In this document: piece after piece, positions 54,328 to 64,000 of the stretch
Numbering within the stretch: position 1 is the first letter of the stretch
How the letters are laid out: every line of letters starts with the position of its first letter
From: Luscinia megarhynchos
Taxonomy: Eukaryota; Chordata; Aves; Passeriformes; Turdidae
Length of the DNA: 64,000 nucleotides
Reading direction: 5' to 3'
Assembly: GCA_034336665.1 (NCBI GenBank)
Contig: JAPFBE010000003.1
Location: 14,486,360 to 14,550,359, forward strand
Notes under the pieces: generated by a model
What the model saw: the letters and a program-made list of their open reading frames with translations, nothing else
The model's database searches: none
What the model was told of the DNA's origin: nothing
Made by a program: the position numbers and the translations under genes

Positions 54328-55078
54328 CTCTGTGGTAAATGTTACAGTAGCTGGATACAACTTAGCAGTTGCAGAAAGACAGTGCAAATATTTTGTGTGA
54401 AGTTGTTACATAATGAATGCAAAAATAAAATGATTTTTTAAATCTTCAGGCTATTTTGGAAAAATAACATTTAGTGGTGCTGCTTTCCACCACCAGGGAA
54501 AGATTTTCCTAGTTAGCCATTAAGCCACAGGGCTCTTTAACTGAAAAACCAAAGCAGTAAAACTCCTGGACAACATTAACTTTAAATGAGACTTCTCATA
54601 TTCCCCCAGTCTTTTTGACTGACATAACAAGGACTGCAGCAGTGCCATAGCTGCCTGAAGCAAATGAGAATAAAAAGTTAAACCAGACAAGTGCTGTTCT
54701 TTAGAATAATTTATTCTGACATCATTCTTCTGCTCTTCATCTACTTTGAAACGTGTAATTTTGGTACCTCCCACACTACTTTTTATTGACAGTAAGAAAT
54801 CTAGGAGAGAAAGGGAGGATTCAAAAACTCTATGTATCCTTTAATGGCAAAAGTCCAAGATGCATCAGTTGCTTCATCACTGTGTGTTTTAAGTGCACAC
54901 ATTTAAAAAGGAAAAGAGAAACTAAACTATCACCTGTTGCAGAACAGTATTTAACTCTATATTTTGTTTTCTACTCCCCATCAGTTCCCAGTTTAACCTC
55001 TTACTGAGGTGAATGGACCAGTAAGAAAAATCACAAAACAACTGAGGCAGGAAGTCAGCCCTGGAGATAATTTTTTCC

Positions 55079-55300
55079 AGCCTTGTTGCTCAAAGCAGAC
55101 TTGAGCAGAGAAGGCTGTTCAGGGCTGTGTCCAGTTGAGTTTTTAGTATCTCCAAGATGGAGACTCCATAAACTCCATGGGTAACCTGTTACAGATAAAC
55201 CATCTTCACAGTAAAATTAGTATATTGTTCTTATGTTTATATGGAATTCCCCGTATTTCAATTTTTGTCCATTGTCTTTTGTCCTTTCACAGTTGTCTGA
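55079..55300 (-). mobile_element. CR1-like LINE fragment (minus orientation)
   Basis: The plus strand contains in order CAGCCTTGTTGCTCAAAGC, a GTGTCCAGTTGAGTTTTTAG segment, ACTCCATGGGTAACCTGTTA, CCATCTTCACAGTAAAA, and TTTGTCCATTGTCTTTTGTC before CCTTTCAC. This order matches the reverse complement of the CR1 3' region (gttgctcaaagcc, cagcctggccttgaat, gggcaacctgtt, cctcatagtaaaa, ccttgtcctatcac). It is an old, diverged copy with no intact reading frame. Confidence 0.75.
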
Positions 55301-57379
55301 GACAAGTCACCCCAAAAGTATTTGAGAAGCCTCATGGATACCTGTGGCCTGCTGCTATGCTCCCTCCAGCAGATATTAAACTTTGCAATTTCCTCCAGGA
55401 AAAATCTTAGTTTGATTAGAAAATTTCTGTGTTATTCATAGAGAAGGTAGTTTTTCCTTGCATGCTTATCTAAACATTAAAACAATAAAACTATCCAAGC
55501 AGATTTAAGAAACTTATTCTTGATCTATTATTGGATTAGAGAGGTGGTTCTGTGGCACAACATGGAGCCAATCTTGAATCTTCTCACAAGAAAACAAACT
55601 GCTGTACAACAGAAGTCACCCCTGGGGCATTAACATCTTGCACCAAGTCCATGGTCTTTGCAGAGGAAAAATCATTAGCCTAGAACAAAAGTTCCATGTC
55701 CCCTTAGAACACCTTGGTGCTTGCCTATGGCAATGAGCACATACACCTCCTTCTGCAGGAGTGAGCAACACTTCTGATTGTGTCCCTCAGCATGATCTCT
55801 TTCATACTGCTCTCTCTGTGTGATGGAAAAAAGTGCAGAGGATGTAGGTGCTCTGAGAAAACAGATTTCTGCTTTAAGGAAGATACACTATTGCAAGTTA
55901 TTCTCTGTTAGCACTTGGACATAATATGCTTTGGTGAAAGAAACAGGAAACTCCTTCTGGCTTTCAACAGAGGGGAAGTTTTCAGGGGAAAAAAAAGGAG
56001 AGAGTTTCTGTACATCAGGAATTATACATTCTGTTAAAATTCATACCAAACACTTCCACTGCCCTTATGAATTAAGGCAGAAAAAGAACAGTTCATTCCA
56101 GGATAAAAGTCTCATTACTTGCTGGAATTCAGTTAAATTTCCTCTAAGCATAAGATGAAGCAGCCCTTTGCAGAAGGTGAGGAAAGATAACATTAGGCCT
56201 TCTTTTAATTCTGAGCTGGCCATTTGTACCCTTATAGGTACAAACCACCTTACAAGAAGTTTTACACATCATTCTAAAGTCAGAATTCTGTAGTGTTGGA
56301 AATACTATCTACTTAGGTTAATCTGAAAGCACAGGGATATACTTGAGAAGTGGACAAAAAGCAGTTATTGCTTTATGAAAAATGCCAGGTTGCTTTTTCC
56401 TCCACAGCACAGTAGCAAAGATGGATTGGCTGACTCAGGGATCAGGTGCTAAGCAACAAGCACTTCTCTCCAGTGAAACAGAAACATCTAATAAAACAGC
56501 TTCAGTTCAGGAGCTGCAGTGCTGCAAAGAGCCATTTTCCCCCCAGGTGGAACCATACAATCTCCCATATTGTGTGTCAGCAACAGGTTCAAGGGGCCAC
56601 CACTGTGTAAGTGGGGCAGAGGAATGGGGCAGAGACTCCTTTGGAGTCAAAACTACTACTTGGAAAAAAATCCCTTGTTCAGAAACAATGGAGCTTTTGT
56701 CAAAGCATTTCAATAAAATGGCACTCTGAAACAGGCATATGTGCTCCATTAATTCAAACAACGTTTCCACCACTCAGTACAAGATTTTTTAGAATGCCAG
56801 ATTTCATACCAGTGTCCTTGGATAAATGCTTTCAAAGTCCTGGTATCTCCCTTTCCCTCGTGCAGAAAGGAGAGCAGAGAAGAGCCAGGAGAGAAGTCAG
56901 GCCCTAGATCAAAGCTCTCCTGGAGGTGACACTCCCCACCATACTGCAGTGGTAACTCATGCTGAGTCCCCTCTGTGCAATACCTGACAAAGTTCTCTGC
57001 TAAAATGTGCTGCACTTAATCTCTTCTTTATCAAAGGGGAATAACCGAGGGACTAAACCACTTATTCTACATTGATATAAAAATAAAAAATAAAACTGTG
57101 CTATTGTGATTGTACCAGCTACAGGTAATGTAGCTTACTGATGCACAAACAATGCTAATACCAACAAAGGCAATCGTCCTCCATCAGGTAATAAAAGCAG
57201 GATACAATCAGGAATGATTCTATGAAATAAATAACAGAAAAAAACCAGAATGGGGATGCGAAAGGAAATTAGGAAATGTTCTTAGCTGAGAGATTTATTA
57301 GTGTATAGATCTACATCTCTAGACCACATAAAATTACACTTTCAGACCATTATGTTCTATGCAGTAAGGAATAAATCTA

Positions 57380-57415
57380 GACTGGAAGAGCTGGTCTAGA
57401 TGACCTTTACAGTAA
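57380..57415 (+). mobile_element. Possible short CR1 remnant
   Basis: CTGGAAGAGCTGGTCTAGAT followed by GACCTTTACAG resembles the GTTGGACTAGATGACCTTTAGAGG segment near the CR1 3' end. It is too short to be sure, but lies less than 1 kb from a clearer CR1-like fragment in the same orientation. Confidence 0.35.
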
Positions 57416-58192
57416 CTCTCTCATTTTTAAAGAATTCCCCAGCTCTGTCATGGAAAGAAATGATGACAGGCCATTTTTTCCCCTCATGGTCACAATGCAA
57501 AAGAAGGTAATAGAGAAAGTTTAAACAAAAATTTTCCACGGAAGACTCCCATTGTGCTTCATGATGGCCCATAAACCAATCCTACCTCATCTCTAGAGGA
57601 TTTTGCTTTGCTGCAATAATTTACTCTGAATTTTAGTAAAGATCAGAGAATATATAAAACTAGATGTAAAGTCTCCCATATTCAACATCTTCAAATTTCA
57701 TTTGGGCAACCACTTCCCCAAAAAGAGCAAATTAATGGTATTACCTATTTCTTTCAAAGCATAACAATACAGAAGTGAAAATATTCTCTAATCTGTGACA
57801 GGAATAATATACCTCAAGAATAATGTAGACATTATTCCATATAATTAAAAGAACTTAGCACTCCCTCATAAGGAGAGTAAGTATTACTGTTTCACAAAAT
57901 ATATGCTTAAATAGAACTAAAATGTAAAAGCTGCATATGCAGATCTACTCTCTTCGGACTTGAGTTCAAAGGACTGGGAGTCTAGAACTGGGAAAACAGA
58001 TGAGAGATTACTGAAGCACATTCCCAAGATGATTTTAGCTAAGCAGCAATGAAACAACAGAAACTATTCCTTAAATCCAGGCAAGCTGCTATCCTCTCAG
58101 CTATTGCCAAAATACCTATTTTGCTGCTCATCTCCAACTTTTCTGCCATGGGACAGACCAGCAGTGCTGCAGGTTGACTGAGAGTTCATTGT

Positions 58193-58330
58193 CTCCATCT
58201 CAGGAGGTGTTCAGCACCCAGCTGGGCAAAGCCCTGAGAAACCTTGTCTGACCTCAGAGCTGGCCCTGCTTTGAGCCAAAGCCCAGAGCACAGAACCTCC
58301 TGGGGTTGCTCCCAGACTGAATTACCCTAT
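58193..58330 (+). mobile_element. CR1-like LINE fragment (plus orientation)
   Basis: The segment reads GGAGGTGTTCAGCACCCAGC, GGGCAAAGCCCTGAGAAACC, TTGTCTGACCTCAGAGCTGG, CCCTGCTTTGAG, then AACCTCCTGGGGTTGCTCCC and AGACTGAATTA. It resembles the forward 3' end of a CR1 subfamily (acctggtctgacctcag, ccctgctttgagcaggggg, cctcctgaggtcccttccaacctgaatta). It is diverged from the recalled consensus and lacks a clear terminal repeat. Confidence 0.65.
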
Positions 58331-61300
58331 GCAGTTTACGCTGGTTTCTGAGGCATCTGGGTTTTGTTTTTCTGTAGCAAATTCATTAGATGTCTTTCTC
58401 TTGCTGGCATCTTTCCTCCCCTCTGTCCAACACTTTACTTGGAATTATGGCTGGAACAACTGGCTATCCAATCACCCAGTTTATCACCTTTTACTGGTCC
58501 CACCATTACTAACAGCAATTCATCCTGTATTTGAATGTGGAATTTAATACAGATCTGGATAGGATTAAGTGAAAGAGATTAACTGTAATAGCAGAGGACT
58601 AGACCCAGGAGACCCCTCTATTCCTCAATGTTGATTGCACTAGTCTAAAAATAATATAAAGCCATATTTCATTAGCAAGGAATTTATTTGCTGTTTCTTT
58701 CTTGCTTTTTCTCTCTTTTAGAGAAAAATGTAGATTTATTTTGAACTAAATTTTTACCAAACTCAGATGGAATAGCAAAAATCACCTTTGACCACAATAA
58801 TCTTATGGCTATGCCAATATTTTCCTATTGTTACAAGAAAGGCATATTTTGCTTATTGGTTACCTGCTTTAATTTTTATATTGTTTGTTTTATATGCTAC
58901 ACAGTTCACGTCTGATCTAGATGAAGCTCCTACACGGATTTTAACAACATGAATACTATTTTTATCACATATTTCGTGTCTGTTACATTGTGAAGTGCTG
59001 CATTCAAAAGAAAGGATACATACAGTATTGTTTATATGGTTTCTTTTGGGCATGTAGAAGCTGGCCATTATTCCAACTTGAGAATGTGAGACATGCTGCT
59101 CTCCTGTCTGAGTCAGGCATACAAACCCACAAGTATCCAACTGACAGAAACCCCACATGTGCCAATGTGCAGGCATTCACAGCAGCCCATGGCCAATGTG
59201 GCTGTGAGAAATTATGGTGTTCCAGACTCAGGAAGGCAATAAATAAAAATTTCCTACTATGTTTCTTTTCCTGATCCTACTTTTCCCTTCCCTAATTTTT
59301 AAGCATTGTTCTTTCCAAATGTCTCTCAGAGCAAAGGGCTGTCTATACCTGAACCATAGTAGAAAAGGCTGATGAGAAATGGATACAAGCTCATGATGCC
59401 TTCACAGGACAACTGCATTTGCTTCTCTGCATCATATGAAATGTTTTACCAGAACTTTTGCCTTTGAACAGACTTTGAGGCTTTTTAAATAACTCCAAAT
59501 CAGATTATTCTATAACTTCATAAGCCTCTTCAGCTCAGTTTCTACTGCAATGCAGTCTCTTCTATTTCCACACATGTGGACCTAGTTACCATCACAGCCT
59601 TATCTGCTCATTACATCCTCACTGATGGAAAAGGGAGCAAAGAGTTAAAGTCCTAGAACAGGCCAAACAACCCCCCAAGGCTACCAAAACTGAGATGTGA
59701 CCAATATAACCTAGAGAAGAAAGATGTAAACATCTAAATGCTCCAGTCACCTCCAGAGAGGGATATCCAGGTGCTTGGCTTTTACCAAGCTGGAACTTCA
59801 TGAACATACAAGTACTTGAGAAGGAACTCAGGCACCACTGCAGCTCAGAGTGTTGGATTTTACTGAGGCACCCAGGGGCCCACTCGTACTCCAGCCTGAG
59901 ACAGTTTTTGAGAAGGCTAGACATCATGAGAAATTACAGTTTTTTACTTGTGAAATTTCAACAGCATATGTGCTACTTTTGGTTAAGGTCTATGTTTTCC
60001 TACCTTTACAGGAGAAGCTAGAGTGTGTACAATTATATTTAGGCTGTAAAGAGCTAACTTGCAACAAAGCAGAGAAGAAATGATTTTTAAAATAGTTTCT
60101 TACTGTGGTAATTAGAGACTGAAATTTTTCACAACTATTTCCAAAACTATTAATTATATTTATTTAATTTCTAGACAATTACTTTCAATCTAGTGCAGTT
60201 TCTTAGCTGGGAATACAAAAATGCAATGGATTTTAACTGGAATACAACTATAATTTTTTTACATTGCATAATTCTTGTATTTTCAAAAAAGAGTTTAAGA
60301 TTTCCTTTGCTGATAATTAAAGCACATAAGTCTGTAATCTATCTGCAAGTTTCAGTTTTATTTAATACATATATTTAAATGGAGATTAAAGACCACAGCA
60401 AAGAAGTAACACTAATTCAAATATCAACCAAAATTTTGGAGATACTATTGGAAATATTTTTTCACTATGCACTTAGGTTAAACTGGACTTTGACACCACC
60501 TGCTAGATTTTTATTCTATAACAATTACATGTCTAACTATAGACTATTGTGAAAATAGGGAGGAGAAAGATAAAAAGGGAGCCTTGTTATTTAAATACTG
60601 CCATAGTTGGACTCCAGACATTTTTAAGAAGAAAATGTACCAACTCCATCTGTTGTAATGGTACAATGACATTCAAAATTTCAGACTCCTACTTAAAATC
60701 TGTGCAACTGCTTTTTAATTTTTTTCCTCTACGTTTTTTTTTGTTTATTTACAAATACCCATAACAAAAAAAATGCAGCAAATGGAAATTCTTTAAATAC
60801 TGTGATATTTACAATTATAGGAACCTGTTTTTCATTGTTTTTTCATTGTTTTCATAGTTTTGTTAGGGCTGTTTCTTTGGTAAATCATTCTGCAGTCTTA
60901 AATGTTTTTTAGATGCCATTTTTATAAAGAAGATTTTTGTGATAAATTGATGGGTAGCTTGCACACAAGTTTATTAGGAAACTAATATGCATCTGTTCTG
61001 CACTTTTTAAAATGCAAGTTATTGGGTTGTATGATTAAAGGGTTTTATAAATACATGCATATTTGATTCAAGAATTTTCATCAAAAACTATGTAGTTTAA
61101 GTTTTTCACTTTTTACTTCCTTTCAGCCTTTCTGCAGAGAGGAACAGGAGAAGTAAGGGAAAATCAACTACTTGAGTTAAAGTTTTCAAAATAACTTTTT
61201 TTTGGTGAATTCTTCTCTATATTGACAACATCTAAATATATACATTTTGAACTCAACTTTTAAAAAGCATTTTCCTGTTTTTTTTTTTTTTTCGAGGGGT

Positions 61301-64000
61301 TTGTAGGAGGCAAGAAACACCTGGAAATAAGCATAATTTAAGCAGAAGCTACCTTGGCTAAATGGTACTGTCTCCTTACCAATGTATATTACTAGCTAAA
61401 AACCGACTTTTGCAATAGATCCATAAACAAATATTCTTCACTTGAAGTACTCCCAACAAGATCACTGCTGCAGCCAAATGATGCAGCCCCACCAGCTGTG
61501 CTGAGAAAACCCAAGGAGCTGGACTGGCACAGCCACCTTGGGGACTGGAGAGAGGAACAGCTGGAACTCCAGCCCTTGCTCTGCCTCTGGCAGAGTAGAG
61601 AGGAGAGTGCCTGGCTCTCTGTGGGTGCTCACCACAGCAAGTATTGCTGTTAATTACATGATTAAGTCATCAGGCTGCATTTCAACCACATGGATGGTTA
61701 TACATGGCTAAAGAGGAAAAAAAAGAAGTTTGCCAAAGTTGCACATTAAAATAAAAGTTGAATATTAAAGATAGTGCACGTGTACATGTCTACACATGAA
61801 AATTCAGCAAAATTCAATGGTACAAAACCTTGATTTATCTCATTAACTCATTACTGAGTGACCTGTTTCAGATCTATGAACTTTAAGTGGCACATTTTGC
61901 TACTAAACTTATTTTATTTCCATTTGAAAATAAAGTAACTAAGAAAATTCCTTTAATTAATTAAACCATTTAAAAAAGTCTAGTTATCTCAGCAAAGTGA
62001 GAGGCAGTTATTTTTCTGACACTTCTACAACAAGCAAGTCAGTATTTATTGCTAAGAACACACAAACAAGTGAGCATACACTGGAAAAGGCAGAAGGATA
62101 ATGGGAGGCAGGAAGAGAGAAGAAACAAGATCAATTTTATTTGTGTAGGTTACAGCCTATTACATATAGTAGGGAGTTATGCAAGAAAAAGCAGTTTTGT
62201 TTCCTACTACAAGCAATAGCCTGTAACATTTTCTTCACTTTGCTGCTTCTAGCCTAAGGGAAAGTTGTATTGATCCAGTTAGCAGTGAATTATTATGAAC
62301 ATGCTGTAGAACTTCCTTTTGACCCATGACTCTACTTCCCTCCTAAATAACCACATTATTTTCCTTCAACAAAAAGCACAACACACTGAGAAAATTCCTA
62401 CACAGGAAACATAACCAACTTGAGAAATTATGGTATGTCAGAGCTCTCATCTCTTGTGCCCCAAAAGTTCAAGGCAATTTTAACTGTGCTGTTTTCTACC
62501 TACAGAAATAGATCACATTGAACACCTGCTTGCACATCAGATTAGCAATAGCTCAAACAGTTTGCCTCAGCTTAATAAAAACATTAACACTCTGTGTTGG
62601 CTTCTTTTACAGTAGTGAGGAAGAAAAATAGAATGCAAGAACAACAACTTGTCTAGAAATCAACATTAACACTGAAAACAATTCCTAGGGTGGGAGAAAA
62701 ACCCCTCAAAAATAAATTTCTATATGAAGATTCAGAAGTAACAGAAGAGGATACAAGAGATGTTTAGTTCACAGACAACAAAAATTAGTTTTTGTTTTGC
62801 CATGGTATCAGCTATCACATGGTTACATTCAGTGGATATGAGCAAACCCTTGGAAAAAAACTTGGAAAGTTCACTTTCTAAGGCTGCAACTGAAATGCAC
62901 CCTTGAGCAGACAGTTTTTGATTGAAATGACAGGCCAGCTATACAAACAAAACTGTTGAAATCAGTGATCTTTTGCAAGTTTAGTATCCTGACAGTCAGA
63001 AAAATGCTAGACTGCCACAGTCTTGTGATCACTTTAGAATATAACATTTTGAATCTGCTGGTATTTTACAGAATGGCTTTTAGCAAATACACAACAACCA
63101 GGCACTTCTACATTACCATGGTAATTTTTTAAACACCATCCACTTTGTTTACAGCACAAAAAATAATACAATTTCTGCTGTGGTAATTTAATTCAGCAGT
63201 GTAGTTTTTTTTATCAAAGATTTTTCGTTTCTGTATAGTCATACATAAAAGCAGCAAAGGAGTTGAAGTCAGCATAATTGTAAAAGCTGCCTTTCTGCAG
63301 AAAAGCTTCACAGTAAAAAGGTAATCAATCTGCTCACACCAGTGGCTGCAATATTCAAAAGTAAAGAGGCTTGGCATTGTAAGATTTAAAATTAACTTGT
63401 GGGATGCATTTTAGTCCAAAATTATTTAACATTTATGTCAATGGAGTCAAAAAAGAATGAAAACATCACTGAATAAAGGTAACAGAGAATCAAAGACCTG
63501 TGAACAACACAAAACCTGACTGCTGAGTGAGCAGCATGGCTTTTACTCCAGGGAATTCAGTAAAAGGTAAAAGAAAATAGAAATTAAAAAAAAAAAAAAA
63601 GAAGAAATTAAGTGTGTATACTTTCTATTTCACAGAATATGCACATTAAAAATATAATTTCAGAACAAGGAGACCCCACACCACATCCTACTCCTTTCTT
63701 ATGGACTTGGGAATCATGGGGGCCCAGTTTGAGGCTCCAGGGCCCTTACTCTCACATATTTCATACTCAGGGTTGCTTCAGAGACTTGGATTATTCAGCA
63801 AGCATACCCACATGTTTCAACATGATCCACCATATACACATGTTTCTGTATTTAAGAACAAAGAATGAAAGATAAAAGCTTTTACATTGGGAATATCAGC
63901 CTTGCAGTTAAGTGATTTGAAATAATATAATTACAGAAGCAATGAAACTAAAACCAAGTAACAAACATACTCTGGTTCCAAGGCTATGCCTAAAAGCAGT

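Larger units (their letters stand above)
48538..64000 (-). other. CNKSR2: Upstream CNKSR2 intron, partial, at least 15.4 kb
   Basis: The acceptor TTTTCTTGTAG at the low end is seen, but the matching donor and the preceding exon are not. I looked for the CNK2 segment expected just upstream (the region before the TFQQ linker) and did not recognise it. The stretch holds CR1-like fragments near 55079-55300, 58193-58330 and possibly 57380-57415, a G-run cluster at 54309-54327, a small tandem duplication at 49632-49669 and homopolymer runs. Calling it all one intron is inference from the lack of an exon. Confidence 0.6.

Overview
This window is vertebrate nuclear DNA, most likely from a bird and possibly a songbird. 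It is AT-rich, with long non-coding stretches, GT-AG introns, simple repeats and decayed fragments that resemble CR1 LINEs, the main bird retroposon. There are no operons, ribosome binding sites or other prokaryotic features. The bird assignment is an inference from the CR1-like pieces and modest intron sizes. The gene assignment does not depend on it.

The one gene I can support is CNKSR2 (connector enhancer of kinase suppressor of Ras 2, also called CNK2 or MAGUIN), on the minus strand. Seven internal coding exons run from high to low coordinates: 48489-48537, 47465-47637, 45315-45388, 42792-42863, 36985-37052, 32312-32412 and 30582-31119. Their junctions keep one reading frame throughout (49+173+74+72+68+101+538 = 1075 nt, about 358 codons) and every intron has GT-AG ends. 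In order they encode a basic linker, the whole pleckstrin homology (PH) domain split over four exons, a proline-rich segment with a PPPPY motif, and a long Ser/Arg-rich then acidic region. The start codon and the N-terminal SAM, CRIC and PDZ domains must lie above base 64000. I could not find the conserved C-terminal exons of the long isoform (the end with the PDZ-binding tail) in the 30.5 kb below base 30582, so they probably lie outside the window.

Layout: 1-6.6 kb is gene-free flank or intron with a minisatellite at its left edge. 6.6-9.9 kb is AT-rich, with an unusual CpG-bearing block at about 8.05-8.85 kb that could be a terminal exon, a 3' UTR or a conserved element. 9.9-30.6 kb is featureless intron or flank. 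30.6-48.5 kb holds the seven exons and their introns, including a CR1 fragment and two unexplained open frames. 48.5-64 kb is the next upstream intron, with further CR1-like fragments.

No convincing new biological system is visible. The items most worth checking are the 3'-end structure of CNKSR2 (intron read-through and a phase-compatible candidate terminal exon), the isolated GC-rich exon, the long open frame at 37722-38300, and the G-run tracts on the transcript strand.
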